A stretch of DNA of 64,000 nt from Deltaproteobacteria bacterium (GTDB lineage Bacteria; Desulfobacterota; Binatia; DP-6), in the NCBI GenBank assembly GCA_005888095.1, contig VBKF01000106.1, forward strand, positions 35,208 through 99,207. Reading direction: 5' to 3'. Shown here piece by piece: positions 17,671 through 28,715 of the stretch; within the stretch, counting starts at the first letter, position 1, and each line of letters opens with the position of its first letter. A program made the translations under genes and the position numbers. Under the pieces are notes generated by a model. The model worked only from the letters and a program-made list of their open reading frames with translations. It was not told the origin of the DNA and searched no databases.

Positions 17671-18810
17671 TCAGCCGGCGGCCTGGCCGGAGACGGCCGC
17701 CGCCCGCTCGAGGCCGTAGAGGCGGGCGGGATTCTCCCACAGAACCTTCCGCTTCGTCCGCTCCGAGAGCGTCCCCACCCCGACGAACTCCCGGATCGCG
17801 TGCGGGAACTTGCCGTCACCGTGCGGGTAGTCGCTGCCGAGCACGAGGAGATCGTCCCCGAACGCGTCGACCACGTATTTCGTCCCGCACTCGTCGACCT
17901 CGGTCGAGACGAAGCACTGGCGCTTGAAGTACTCGCTCGGCTTCATGCGGAGGTAGGGCGCGTCGCGCGGGCCGAAGTAGCCCTCCCAGTGCTCGTCCAT
18001 GCGCTCGAGCCACCACGCGGCCCAGCCCGCGCCCGACTCGAGAAAGACGCAGCGGAGCCGCGGGTGCCGCTCGAGCACGCCGCCGACGATCAGGTCCATG
18101 CACGCGCCCATGTTCTCGACCGCGTGGCAGACCAGGTGGAGCTTCATCAGCTTGTCGTAGCGGCCGCGGCCGAACTGGGCGAGGTGCACGCCGGCGCCCT
18201 CGTGCGTCGCGAGCGGCACACCCAGCCGCTCGAGCTCGGCGTAGAGCGGCTCGAAGTCGGAGTGGTCGATGGTGCGGCCGTTCACGGGATTCGGGCGGAT
18301 GAAGACCGCGCGCATCCCGAGCTGCTCGACGGCGTACACCGCCTCGGCGACGGCGACGCCCGGGTCGTGCAGCGACACGAACGCCGCGCCGACGAGCCGC
18401 TCCGGCGCGTGGGCGCAGAAGTCGGCGAGCCAGCGGTTGTACGCCCGGCAGATCGCGCCGGCGAGGCGCGGCGGAAGCCCATCCACCGAGGCGGCATAGA
18501 GGCCGCGCGACGGGTAGAGGACGGCGACGTCGATGCCCTCGATGTCGAGCGCCTCGAGCTGGCTCTCGGCGTCGAAGTTGCGCCGCGCCGCGAAGCCGTA
18601 GCGCGCCGCCGGCCCCGTCGTGTAGTCGGGCGCCTCGAGGGGCAGACCGCCCGGTACGTCGGGCAGCACGTGGCCGAGCACCTCCACGCTGAGGACGCCG
18701 ACGCCGCGCGGCGCCTGGTGGCGGAACTCGGGATCGATGTAGCGCTCCCACAAATCGACGGGCTCGAGGACATGGCCGTCGGCGTCGATCACGCGGTAGT
18801 CCTGGTACAT
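17671..18810 (-). CDS. Amidohydrolase (amidohydrolase-2 / ACMSD-like) family protein
   Basis: A 379-residue TIM-barrel metal-dependent hydrolase or decarboxylase. The N-terminus YRVIDADGHVLEPVDLWERYIDP carries a DxDxH metal motif, and LGSDYPHGDG near residue 330 carries the conserved Asp-Tyr-Pro-His motif. This subfamily often encodes decarboxylases or hydrolases of aromatic or CoA-pathway intermediates. GGAGGAG precedes the ATG at 18810. It is first in a likely operon with the 3-hydroxyisobutyrate dehydrogenase-like gene. A second member, about 10% longer, is at 31109. Exact reaction unknown. Confidence 0.88.
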   Translation of the reverse strand: MYQDYRVIDADGHVLEPVDLWERYIDPEFRHQAPRGVGVLSVEVLGHVLPDVPGGLPLEAPDYTTGPAARYGFAARRNFDAESQLEALDIEGIDVAVLYPSRGLYAASVDGLPPRLAGAICRAYNRWLADFCAHAPERLVGAAFVSLHDPGVAVAEAVYAVEQLGMRAVFIRPNPVNGRTIDHSDFEPLYAELERLGVPLATHEGAGVHLAQFGRGRYDKLMKLHLVCHAVENMGACMDLIVGGVLERHPRLRCVFLESGAGWAAWWLERMDEHWEGYFGPRDAPYLRMKPSEYFKRQCFVSTEVDECGTKYVVDAFGDDLLVLGSDYPHGDGKFPHAIREFVGVGTLSERTKRKVLWENPARLYGLERAAAVSGQAAG

Positions 18811-19093
18811 GCGGCGCTCCTCCGGACCGGCGCCTGGGGGCTAGCACAGCGCAGGCGGCGCTCACAAGACAGCCCCGACGACAGCCCCGACGTCCACCCG
18901 AGACCGGTGGCCCATTGCTGCCTGCTGGCGGATCTTGCATCGTCGCGGCATGGTGCACACGCTCCGCACCCGCCAGCTGCCCGGGGAGGCACGCGTGGGC
19001 CGTCTCATCGCGCCCGTCCCCCACTTCGACCTCGAGACCGCGCGCGCTGCCTGACGGTTGCGCACCGGCCGGACGTCGAGCGGCCGAGGCCAT

Positions 19094-19861
19094 ATGCCCT
19101 TCATCTCGGTCACCGGTCGAACGCTGGAGTACGAGTGGAGAGGCGAGTCCGCCCCCGGCAAGCCCACCCTCGTGTTTCTCCACGAAGGCCTGGGCTCGAT
19201 CGAGCAGTGGCGCGATTTTCCGCTGCGCGTCGCGAGCGCCACCGGCTGCGCCGCCCTGGTGTACTCGCGCTACGGCTACGGGCAGTCCGACGTCCTGCAG
19301 GAGCCGCGCCCACCCTCGTTCATGCACGACGAGGCGCTGCGCTCGCTTCCGGAGCTGCTCTCCTCGCTGAATATCCCGGCGCCGGTGCTGCTGGGCCACA
19401 GTGACGGCGCCTCCATCGCCCTCATCCATGCGGGCGCCGGGCATGCGGTGCGCGGCTTGGTGCTGGAGGCGCCGCATGTCTTCGTCGAGGAACACGGCCT
19501 CGAGGGCATCCGCGAAGCGAGACGGGCGTTCGAGACCACCGACCTTCGCCAGCGCCTCGGCAAGTACCATCGCGACGCGGCGCGGACGTTCCGCGGCTGG
19601 AACGACGTGTGGCTTTCTCCCGCCTTTCGCCACTGGAACATCGAGAAGCTCCTTTCGGGCGTGCGCTGCCCGGTGCTCGCGATCCAGGGGGAGGACGACG
19701 AGTACGGCACCACGGCGCAGCTCGACGCGATCGCGCGGCAGGTGAGCGGGCCGTGCGAGCGCTTGACGCTGCCGGCGTGCGGGCACGCGCCGCACCGTGA
19801 CCAGCCGGCGGCGACGCTGGCGGCCGTGGCGCGCTTCGTGAACGGCCTGGTCGGCGGCTAG
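19094..19861 (+). CDS. Alpha/beta hydrolase
   Basis: A 255-residue alpha/beta-hydrolase fold protein. Oxyanion region FLHEGLGSIEQW, nucleophile elbow LGHSDGASIALIHA (Ser), an acid-loop region near VLAIQGEDDEYGT, and the catalytic histidine in ACGHAPHRDQP are all visible. The start is set to the ATG at 19094, where family-like sequence begins (FISVTGRTLEYEWRG). The 280 bp upstream of it, divergent to the amidohydrolase, hold no gene. Its TAG stop lies inside the tip of the palindromic element that follows. Likely an esterase or lactonase; substrate unknown. Confidence 0.85.
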   Translation: MPFISVTGRTLEYEWRGESAPGKPTLVFLHEGLGSIEQWRDFPLRVASATGCAALVYSRYGYGQSDVLQEPRPPSFMHDEALRSLPELLSSLNIPAPVLLGHSDGASIALIHAGAGHAVRGLVLEAPHVFVEEHGLEGIREARRAFETTDLRQRLGKYHRDAARTFRGWNDVWLSPAFRHWNIEKLLSGVRCPVLAIQGEDDEYGTTAQLDAIARQVSGPCERLTLPACGHAPHRDQPAATLAAVARFVNGLVGG

Positions 19862-20166
19862 GAGCGCGACCCAAGACATCTTGGGTCGCGAACCGGACGC
19901 GAGGGTGTTCCGTCGGGATCACGCCCGACTGTCCTGCCGCGGCTGGCGAAGCCAGCGCGGCAGACGAACACGCGCGTTTCCACGGCCGCCGCAGACCGCC
20001 CCAATCGCCAACCGGTACGCATGAGCGCCGCGAGACCTCTGGAACGGCGCGTGTCCGTTCTGCCGCGCTGGCTTCGCCAGCCGCGGCACGGCGGTCGCGC
20101 GTGACGCGAGCGCCACATGCTCGCGTCCGTGCCCGCGACCCAAGAAGTCTTGGGTCGCGCTCCTAG
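19858..20166. repeat. 309-bp imperfect palindromic intergenic element with 19-bp terminal inverted repeats
   Basis: The ends are a perfect 19-bp inverted repeat, CTAGGAGCGCGACCCAAGA (19858-19876 and, on the other strand, 20166-20148). Each end is itself a hairpin (CGCGACCCAAGA, 2-base gap, TCTTGGGTCGCG, at 19865-19890 and 20134-20159). A second internal hairpin (CTGCCGCG, CTGGC, then its mirror) occurs in both arms at 19934-19963 and 20060-20088. The two arms match each other for about 125 bp with drift, and corresponding landmarks lie 79 and 80 bp from the ends. A spacer of about 55 bp separates them. No ORF of note lies inside. Both flanking genes end within the tips, so each TAG stop is part of the repeat. 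It could be a MITE-like element or a bidirectional terminator. Confidence 0.85.
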
Positions 20167-20930
20167 CGCGGCGGCATGCGCAGCGCGCCGTCGAGGCGGA
20201 TCGTCTCGCCGTTCAGCATCGCGTTCTCGATGACGTGGCGCACGAGCGCCGCGAACTCGCTCGGCCGGCCGAGACGCGAGGGAAAGGGGATCTGCGCGGC
20301 GAGCGCCTGGCGCTGCGACTCGGGGAGCATCGCGAGCATCGGCGTGTCGAAGGTACCGGGCGCGATGGTCACGACCCGGATGCCGAGCGAGGCGAGGTCG
20401 CGCGCGATGGGCAGCGTCATGCCGACGACGCCGCCTTTGGATGCGGAATAGGCCGCCTGACCGATCTGCCCGTCGAAGGCGGCGGCCGACGCGGTGTTGA
20501 TCACGACGCCGCGCTCACCCTCGTCGTTGGGCGCGTTCTTCGCCATCTGCGCTGCCGCCAGACGGGTCACGTTGAAGGTGCCGATCAAGTTCACCTCGAT
20601 CACCTTGGCAAAGACGGCGAGCGGCATCGGCCCGTCCTTGCCGACCGTCTTCATCGCGGCTCCGACCCCCGCGCAGTTGACCGCCACGTGGAGCGCCCCG
20701 AAGCGCTCGACCGCGCGCGCCACAGCGGTGGCCACCTCCCCTTCGCTCGTGACGTCGGCCGACGCGAACAGCGTGCGTTCGCCGAGCTCGCGCCACACGT
20801 CCTCGCCCGCCGACCCCGGCCGGTCGAGGATCACCACCTGGCCGCCGGCCTCGACCAGGGTCCGTACGGTCGCGAGCCCGAGGCCCGAGGCTCCACCGGT
20901 GACGAGGGCGACGGTTCCCGCTGTCCGCAT
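20163..20930 (-). CDS. SDR family 3-hydroxyacyl-CoA dehydrogenase (type II, HSD10-like)
   Basis: A 255-residue short-chain dehydrogenase. Cofactor motif [21 protein letters not shown], catalytic Ser in [15 protein letters not shown], and YSASKGG (Tyr and Lys) form the full SDR tetrad. The insertion [24 protein letters not shown] and the [15 protein letters not shown]-terminal segment are typical of type II 3-hydroxyacyl-CoA dehydrogenases (HSD17B10 relatives), which oxidise 3-hydroxyacyl-CoA in beta-oxidation. GGGAGG precedes the ATG at 20930. Its stop lies in the palindromic element. It is divergent from the DUF2889 gene, with 46 bp between starts. Confidence 0.9.
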   Translation of the reverse strand: MRTAGTVALVTGGASGLGLATVRTLVEAGGQVVILDRPGSAGEDVWRELGERTLFASADVTSEGEVATAVARAVERFGALHVAVNCAGVGAAMKTVGKDGPMPLAVFAKVIEVNLIGTFNVTRLAAAQMAKNAPNDEGERGVVINTASAAAFDGQIGQAAYSASKGGVVGMTLPIARDLASLGIRVVTIAPGTFDTPMLAMLPESQRQALAAQIPFPSRLGRPSEFAALVRHVIENAMLNGETIRLDGALRMPPR

Positions 20931-20976
20931 GGGACCTCCCATAGCGGCCCCGGAGCGCCAGTGCCAGCGCGCTTGC

Positions 20977-22017
20977 ATGGTCCGCCCGACTCGGCGAGAG
21001 AGTAGCGAGGTGCGTCTCGACGTCCACGGCCATCCGCTCCACAGCCGCGCGCTCAGCGTCACGCTCGTCCAGCGCGGCGACGGCCGGCTCGACGTCGACG
21101 GCTCCGTCCTCGATCTCCGCAAGCGCGGCTTCGTGCCCGTCGGGGGCGACCTCCAGGCGAGCGGGGTCATCCATGACATGCGGCTCCGCGCCGTCGTCGA
21201 TCCGGAGACCCTGCGGCTCGAGACGGTGGCGGCCGAGCAGCCGACCGTGGCCTTCGAGCCGTCGCCGGCGACGGGCGGCGAGTGCTGCCGGGACCCGATC
21301 GAGCGCGTGGAGGCGCTCGCGGGAACGATCCTCGACGCCGGCTTCAACCGCCGGCTGACCGACGCGATCGGGGGACCTCGCGGCTGCTCGCACATCCTGA
21401 CGCTCGGACGGCTGCTCGGGTCCACGGCGGTCTGGGCACTCGCGCGCGACCGCGAGATGCACGGCGCCGACCCTGGCCGGCGGCCCGGCGAGCGCATGTT
21501 CCGTCGCGACCTGGTCGTGGATGCGTACGAGAAGCCCGATGGGACGCTCGCCTTCGCCGTGCAGCAGGGCGACCTTCACCTCGCGCCGGCCTCGCCGCTG
21601 GCGCCGCCGCTCGACCGCCTGGCCGCGTACGAGGAGGTGTGCATCCTCGCAGAGGTCGATTTCCCGACGCGGACGGTCACCCGGCTCAGGATCGCCGAGC
21701 GCTGCCGGGACGCGGCCGCGACGGCCGAGCCTGCCTGGTGCGAGCACCCGGAGCTGGCCGCGTGCCTCACCGGCCTGTCGCTCGGTCCGGGAAGCTCGCC
21801 GGAGCTGCTGCACCGGCTCGACAGGTCTCGGCCCCGCACGCCCGTGCGGGACGCGTTGCTGATGCTCGCGCCGACGCTGGTGCAGTGCCTGGCGGCGCTG
21901 GCCGACCGGCTCGTGGCGGCCGGCGCGAACCGGTCGCTCGCGGGGCTCGGCGGCCTCCCGGACTCCTGCTACATGTGGCGGCGGGACGGCGCGCTCGCGC
22001 GCGCCCGCGGCGGCTGA
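20977..22017 (+). CDS. DUF2889 domain-containing protein
   Basis: A 346-residue protein with DUF2889-like landmarks: an N-terminal beta region ([16 protein letters not shown] and [19 protein letters not shown]), the [26 protein letters not shown] segment, and [17 protein letters not shown]. The molecular function of this family is not established. The ATG at 20977 has no strong Shine-Dalgarno site. The gene lies alone between the divergent SDR and clpS. Confidence 0.75.
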   Translation: MVRPTRRESSEVRLDVHGHPLHSRALSVTLVQRGDGRLDVDGSVLDLRKRGFVPVGGDLQASGVIHDMRLRAVVDPETLRLETVAAEQPTVAFEPSPATGGECCRDPIERVEALAGTILDAGFNRRLTDAIGGPRGCSHILTLGRLLGSTAVWALARDREMHGADPGRRPGERMFRRDLVVDAYEKPDGTLAFAVQQGDLHLAPASPLAPPLDRLAAYEEVCILAEVDFPTRTVTRLRIAERCRDAAATAEPAWCEHPELAACLTGLSLGPGSSPELLHRLDRSRPRTPVRDALLMLAPTLVQCLAALADRLVAAGANRSLAGLGGLPDSCYMWRRDGALARARGG

Positions 22018-22108
22018 AGCGCGTGTCCGCTGCCATCCCTTCGGCCTGCGCAGCCTGCTCGCCACGCTACGCAGAGTCTCCGGCGAGTGCGACGTGCAGC
22101 GGCCGGCC

Positions 22109-22137
22109 TTGCCCGGGTTTTTCGATCAAGCTCTAAT
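22109..22137 (+). promoter_or_regulatory. Candidate sigma70-type promoter for clpS-clpA
   Basis: TTGCCC (22109-22114), a 17-bp spacer and TCTAAT (22132-22137) match the -35 and -10 consensus at 4 and 5 of 6 positions, in a locally T/A-richer patch. The clpS ATG at 22145 follows 8 bases after the -10, so transcription would start at or within a base or two of the start codon, implying a leaderless mRNA. Confidence 0.4.
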
Positions 22138-22144
22138 AGGTTAG

Positions 22145-22465
22145 ATGCCGCGGGAGACGCCGGAGCGCGAGTCTGGGGTCGTCACCCAGAGCCGGCCGAA
22201 GCCGAAGACCAAGCCGCCGCCCCTCTACAAGGTGCTGTTCCACAACGACGACTACACCACCATGGAGTTCGTCGTGTGGGTGCTGCAGGCCGTCTTTCAC
22301 CACGACGAGACGACGGCCACCGAGATCATGCTGCACGTCCACCGCCGCGGCATCGGCGTGGCGGGTGTGTACTCGCGCGAGATCGCCGAGACGCGCGTCG
22401 CCGAGGTGGAGCAGCTCGCGCGCGCCCACGAGTTCCCGCTGCGCTGCAGCGTCGAGGAGGCCTAG
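22145..22465 (+). CDS. clpS: ATP-dependent Clp protease adaptor ClpS
   Basis: The 106-residue adaptor delivers N-end-rule (N-degron) substrates to ClpAP. A flexible Pro/Lys-rich N-terminal tail precedes the folded core YKVLFHNDDYTTMEFVVWVLQAVFHHDETTATEIMLHVHRRGIGVAGVYSREIAETRV. The NDDYTTMEFV motif forms the degron pocket and the HxxG segment is conserved. clpA follows 4 bp after its stop, the standard arrangement. No Shine-Dalgarno is evident, in line with a possible leaderless transcript. Confidence 0.96.
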   Translation: MPRETPERESGVVTQSRPKPKTKPPPLYKVLFHNDDYTTMEFVVWVLQAVFHHDETTATEIMLHVHRRGIGVAGVYSREIAETRVAEVEQLARAHEFPLRCSVEEA

Positions 22466-22469
22466 GGCG

Positions 22470-24758
<2,289 letters not shown>

Positions 24759-24864
24759 CGGCGAGTGCCTTCCGCACTCCGGGACTTCTTCCCGCCCGGC
24801 CCCGGTATCTGCCCGATGTCACGCGCGACGCGGCGCTCTTATCCCTGGGCACTAGAGGAATCCG

Positions 24865-25098
24865 ATGACGCGTCTCGGTCGCTGGTTGGCCCTCGGTCTG
24901 GTGTCGTCCTCGCTGACCCCCGTCATTCTGACGAAGGTCGTGTCGACGCCGATGCGGCTCGGCGGCGCGACGTTGTGTCTCACGGGCGCCTTCGTCAGCA
25001 TCCTGCCCTTCGTCGGCAACTCGGTGGATGAGCAGCTCGAGAAGGCGGACCGGCTGATCGACGAGGCCGCCGACACCGTGGACGACATCCCGATCTGA
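24865..25098 (+). CDS. Small membrane protein of unknown function (77 aa)
   Basis: A 77-residue protein with one or two hydrophobic stretches (about 8-25 and 33-52) and an acidic, amphipathic C-terminal tail (NSVDEQLEKADRLIDEAADTVDDIPI). GAGGA lies 6 bases before the ATG. It follows clpA by about 107 bp on the same strand but has no evident link to it. I do not recognise a family; the coding call rests on the ribosome-binding site, codon bias and the coherent membrane-plus-tail architecture. Confidence 0.6.
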   Translation: MTRLGRWLALGLVSSSLTPVILTKVVSTPMRLGGATLCLTGAFVSILPFVGNSVDEQLEKADRLIDEAADTVDDIPI

Positions 25099-25127
25099 GG
25101 GTCTGCGTCTCAGTTGCAGCACGCGCC

Positions 25128-26303
25128 TCACAGCGCCTCCCGCTCCGGCCGATCCCGTCTGAGCGCCGTCCGCTCGTCGAGCCACTCGATCTCGCGCGCC
25201 ACGGCCGGCCGCTCGCGGGCGAGGAACTCGGCCACCGCGGCGCGCAGCCGCGGGTCGCGGATGAAGTGCACGCTCTCGGTGGGCTGCGGGTCGAAGCCGC
25301 GGAGATGCTTGAAGTCGCCGCCCGCGCCCGGCTCGAAGCGGGTGAGCCCGCGGGCGATCGCGTACTCGATCGCCGCGTAGTAGCAGACGTTGAAGTGGAG
25401 GTGGCGGAGCGAGCGGAGCGTCCCCCAGTAGCGGCCGTAGAGCGTGTCGCCCTTCTCGACGTTGAAGGTGCCCGCGATGACCTCGCCCGCCTGCCGGGCG
25501 ACGACGAAGCAGAGGCGGTGCCGCAGGCGCTCGCGCGCCAGGGTGAAGAAGCGGCGCTCGAGGTACTGTCGGCCCCAGGGCAGCTCGGCCACCGTCCGCC
25601 GGTAGAGGTCGAACATGCGGGGGAACAGCGCGTCGGGAATGTCGTCCCCGGCGTACACCGTGATGTCCACGCCCTGGGCGGCCAGCTCGCGGCGCTCGCG
25701 CCGGACCTGGTTTCGCCGCTTGCTCCTCAAGCTCGCCAGGTAGTCGTCGAAGGAGCGGAAGCCGGAGTTCGTCCAGTGGTACTGGTATCCGGCGCGGCGG
25801 AGCCAGCCGCGCCGAGCGAGCGCTGCCGCCTCGTGCGCGCTGCAGAAGTTCACGTGGACCGAGGACAGCCGCTCCCGGCGGCAGGTCTCCTCGAGCGCCT
25901 CGGCGAGGCCGTCGACAACGGCGGCACGCTCGGCCTCGTCCGCCAGGAAGCGCTCCCCCGTGACCGGCGTGAACGGCACGGCCACGAGCAGCTTCGGGTA
26001 GTAGGAGATCCCCGCTCGCGCCGCACCTGCCGCCCAGCCGTGGTCGAAGACGAACTCACCGTCGCTGTGGGTCTTCACGTACACCGGGCACGCGCCGACG
26101 AGATGGTCCCCGTCCCAGAGCGTCAGGTGGTGCGGGCGCCAGCCCCGCGCCTCGACCGCGGCGCCGGAGTCCTCGAGCGTCGCGAGCCAGCTCCATTCGA
26201 CGAACGGCGAGCCGGGCCCGACGAGCCGATCCCACGCGTCGCGCGAGACCTCGCCGGCGCCGCCGAGCACGCGGAGCCGGCTCACCCGAGCTGGGGCATG
26301 CAT
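25128..26303 (-). CDS. GNAT/FemAB-like acyltransferase (DUF482, peptidoglycan-biosynthesis-like)
   Basis: A 391-residue protein of the DUF482 family, related to FemAB/GNAT acyltransferases. Family landmarks: SPFVEWSWLATLEDSGA, FVFDHGWAAGAARAGISYYPKLLVAVPFTPVTGERFL, SVHVNFCSAHEAAALARRGWLRRAGYQYHWTNSGFRSFDDYLASLRSKRRNQVRRER, and LYGRYWGTLRSLRHLHFNVCYYAAIEYAI. The fold would transfer an acyl or aminoacyl group, but no substrate is known. The ATG at 26303 is chosen because homology begins shortly after. It is convergent with the small membrane protein and divergent from the SagB-type gene. Confidence 0.85.
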   Translation of the reverse strand: MHAPARVSRLRVLGGAGEVSRDAWDRLVGPGSPFVEWSWLATLEDSGAAVEARGWRPHHLTLWDGDHLVGACPVYVKTHSDGEFVFDHGWAAGAARAGISYYPKLLVAVPFTPVTGERFLADEAERAAVVDGLAEALEETCRRERLSSVHVNFCSAHEAAALARRGWLRRAGYQYHWTNSGFRSFDDYLASLRSKRRNQVRRERRELAAQGVDITVYAGDDIPDALFPRMFDLYRRTVAELPWGRQYLERRFFTLARERLRHRLCFVVARQAGEVIAGTFNVEKGDTLYGRYWGTLRSLRHLHFNVCYYAAIEYAIARGLTRFEPGAGGDFKHLRGFDPQPTESVHFIRDPRLRAAVAEFLARERPAVAREIEWLDERTALRRDRPEREAL

Positions 26304-26401
26304 GCCATCCCTCGACGCGCGGTACGCCGCCCGGCGGGTTGGGTCAAGTGCCGGCGAGCACCCTGTTCGCCGCGGACTCGACCGTGTAACCTCGGCCCGA
26401 C

Positions 26402-27922
26402 ATGACCAGCGCGGACCCGTCCGCCGCGCGCCGCTACCACGAGCGCACCAAGCACTCGTTCCAGAGCGTGCGCGCAAGCCCGCACTTCCTCGACTGGGAC
26501 ATCATGCCGCGGCCGTTCAAGGTCTATCCGGACCTCGAGCCGATCTCCCTGCCGCGCGACGTCACGACCTCGACGCGGCCCGCGCTCGCCGCGATCGCCG
26601 ACCCGGGCACGGCCACCGGCACGGGACCACGGCTCGACCGCGCGGCGCTCGCCCGCCTCTTCTACTTCAGTGCGGGCGTGCTCCGCCGCACGACCTATCC
26701 GGGCGGCGAGATGTTCTACCGGGCGGCCGCCTGCACGGGCGCGCTCTACCACATCGATCTCTACCTCGCGTGCGGGCCGCTTCCCGACCTCGACCCGGGC
26801 GTCTACCACTTCGGGCCGCACGACTTCGCGCTGCGCAGGCTCCGCGCCGGCGACCACCGCGAGGCCGTCATCGGCGCGACGGGACGGGAGCCGGCGGCCG
26901 CCGCCGCCCCCGCGCTCGTCCTCTTCACCAGCACGTTCTGGCGCAACAGCTGGAAGTACCAGGCGCGGGCCTACCGCCACTGCTTCTGGGACAGCGGCAC
27001 GATCCTCGCCAACCTGCTCGCGCTCGCCGCCGCCGTCGACCTCCCGGCCCGGGTGGTCCTCGGCTTCGTCGACGACGAGCTGAACCGGCTCCTCGACCTC
27101 GACACCGCGCGCGAGGTGACGCTCGGCGTGGTCGCGCTCGGCCGCGGGGCACCACCCGCGCCGCCTGCTCCGGCCGCCGCGCCGCTCGGCCTGGCGACGC
27201 TGCCGCTCTCGGCGCGCGAGGTGGACTACCCGGCGATCCGTGAGGCTCACGCGGCTTCTTGCCTGGCGACGGCGGAGGAGGCGGCCGTCTGGCACGGCGC
27301 GGCGCCGCGGCCCGCACCGGCGCCCGCCGAATCGGCCGTGTCACTGGCGCCGCTCGACGCGGACGCTGTCCCCGAGCCGATCGAGACCGTGATCCGTCGC
27401 CGTGGGTCGATGCGCGACTTCAGCCCCGAGCCGCTCCGCTTCGACCAGCTCTCGGCGATCGTGCGAGCCATCACGCGCGGTGTTCCAGGCGACTTCACCG
27501 CGCCGGGCGCAGCGCTCACCGACCCCTATCTGATTGTCAACGCCGCCGAGGGACTCCCGTCGGGCACGTACGTCTTCGACCGCGAGCGAGACGCACTGGT
27601 GCCCCTGCGGGCGGGCAGCTTCCGGCGCGAGGCGGGCTTCCTCGACCTCGGGCAGAGCCTCGGCGCCGAGGCCGCGCTCGACCTGTACTGGCTCGCCGAC
27701 CTCGACCGGGCGCTCGACCGCTTCGGCAACCGCGGCTACCGCGCCGCCCAGCTCGAGGCGGCGATCGAGGGCGGGAAGGCCTACCTCGCCGCCTACGCGC
27801 TTCGCCTCGGGGCGACCGGGCTCACCTTCTTCGATGACGACGTGACGGCGTTCTTCTCGCCCCACGCGGCGGGCAAGAGTGTGATGTTCCTCACCGCGCT
27901 CGGCCCCGGACGGCGACGCTAG
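26402..27922 (+). CDS. SagB/ThcOx-type dehydrogenase (tandem nitroreductase-fold FMN protein)
   Basis: A 506-residue protein with two nitroreductase-like halves (about 15-290 and 310-500). The N-terminus YHERTKHSFQSVRASPHFLDW is diagnostic of the SagB family. The C-terminal half starts VIRRRGSMRDFSPEPLRFDQLSAIVRA, the FMN-binding Arg/Ser pattern. SagB/McbC enzymes oxidise azolines to azoles in thiazole/oxazole-modified peptides. However, no YcaO cyclodehydratase, E1-like protein or small Cys/Ser-rich precursor peptide was found nearby, so here it may be a stand-alone flavin oxidoreductase. No Shine-Dalgarno site is clear at the ATG. Confidence 0.85.
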   Translation: MTSADPSAARRYHERTKHSFQSVRASPHFLDWDIMPRPFKVYPDLEPISLPRDVTTSTRPALAAIADPGTATGTGPRLDRAALARLFYFSAGVLRRTTYPGGEMFYRAAACTGALYHIDLYLACGPLPDLDPGVYHFGPHDFALRRLRAGDHREAVIGATGREPAAAAAPALVLFTSTFWRNSWKYQARAYRHCFWDSGTILANLLALAAAVDLPARVVLGFVDDELNRLLDLDTAREVTLGVVALGRGAPPAPPAPAAAPLGLATLPLSAREVDYPAIREAHAASCLATAEEAAVWHGAAPRPAPAPAESAVSLAPLDADAVPEPIETVIRRRGSMRDFSPEPLRFDQLSAIVRAITRGVPGDFTAPGAALTDPYLIVNAAEGLPSGTYVFDRERDALVPLRAGSFRREAGFLDLGQSLGAEAALDLYWLADLDRALDRFGNRGYRAAQLEAAIEGGKAYLAAYALRLGATGLTFFDDDVTAFFSPHAAGKSVMFLTALGPGRRR

Positions 27923-27943
27923 GCACGCCGCCCGGACCGCCGT

Positions 27944-28657
27944 TCAGCCGGGGGTGCCGTCGACGAATGCGCCGCTCGGGGAGGCGCAGAAGATGGCTTC
28001 GTTGCTCACGTCGAGCAGTGCCTCCGTGCCGTTCGCGATATCGGTCAGCTTCACACAGGTGCAGCCGGTGGTGCTGGTCTTGGTGAACGCCGCTTTGGCC
28101 GCGTCCTCGCAGGACTGGTCGGTGTTCTGATCCGTGGTGATCTTGGTCTTGAACGCCACCTTCGCGGCCTTCACGTGGCAGGCGGTGATGGCGCCGACGA
28201 GCTTCGCGAGCTTGGTGGCCACCTTGTTCTCGCACTTCGCGGTGGCTTTGTCCGGAGGTATCTTCGCGCTGCCGTCGTCGGTGCCGAAGGCCGTCGAGCC
28301 GCTGCAGTACACCGCGCCGCTCTGGCTGTCGACGATGGTCACCAGCGTGCTGCCCTTGAGGTTGCTGAAGCACGCGGGACACGTGGCGCCGTGGACCTTC
28401 GCGTCGTAGGCGGCCGCCACGCTCGTCTCGCAGGTCTCCTCGGCGGCTTCGTCGAGCTTGCCGAGCAAGAGCGCGCGCTTGACGTGGCACGCGGCGATCT
28501 TCTTGCTGGCCTTCACGACCTGCGCCGCGGCCTTGAACTCGCACTTCGCGGTGGCCTTGTCCTTCGGGACGACGCCGAATTCGTCGAAGTGGACGGCCGC
28601 CACTCTGCCAGCCACAACCACGGCGACCCCGATCACGAGCGCGGCAATCAGACGCAT
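27944..28657 (-). CDS. Secreted Cys-rich protein with two 103-residue repeats
   Basis: The 237-residue protein has a signal peptide (1-21) and two tandem copies of one unit. DKATAKCE occurs at 33 and 136, ACHVK at 56 and 159, and later Cys residues at 76/183, 93-96/199-201 and 118/224 repeat with the same 103-107-residue spacing. That gives an even Cys count per unit, suggesting disulfide bonds. CHVK is not a c-type heme motif (CxxCH is absent). GGAG lies upstream of the ATG. It sits 58 bp downstream of the epoxide hydrolase on the same strand. I know no function for this family. Confidence 0.72.
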   Translation of the reverse strand: MRLIAALVIGVAVVVAGRVAAVHFDEFGVVPKDKATAKCEFKAAAQVVKASKKIAACHVKRALLLGKLDEAAEETCETSVAAAYDAKVHGATCPACFSNLKGSTLVTIVDSQSGAVYCSGSTAFGTDDGSAKIPPDKATAKCENKVATKLAKLVGAITACHVKAAKVAFKTKITTDQNTDQSCEDAAKAAFTKTSTTGCTCVKLTDIANGTEALLDVSNEAIFCASPSGAFVDGTPG

Positions 28658-28715
28658 GGAAGGTCTCTCCTTTCTCCCAACGACCGAGCGACGCCTTATA
28701 GCGCAGGCTCCGCGG

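Noticed and set aside
19858..20118. ORFs inside the palindromic element
   Set aside because: Arg-rich, no homology, no ribosome-binding site, and they follow the inverted-repeat symmetry.
26402..27922. Azole-peptide (RiPP) biosynthesis cluster
   Set aside because: No YcaO, E1-like, precursor or export gene was found in the flanking genes.
27944..28657. CHVK motifs as heme c sites
   Set aside because: CxxCH is absent. The Cys-His pairs repeat as part of a duplicated disulfide-type domain.
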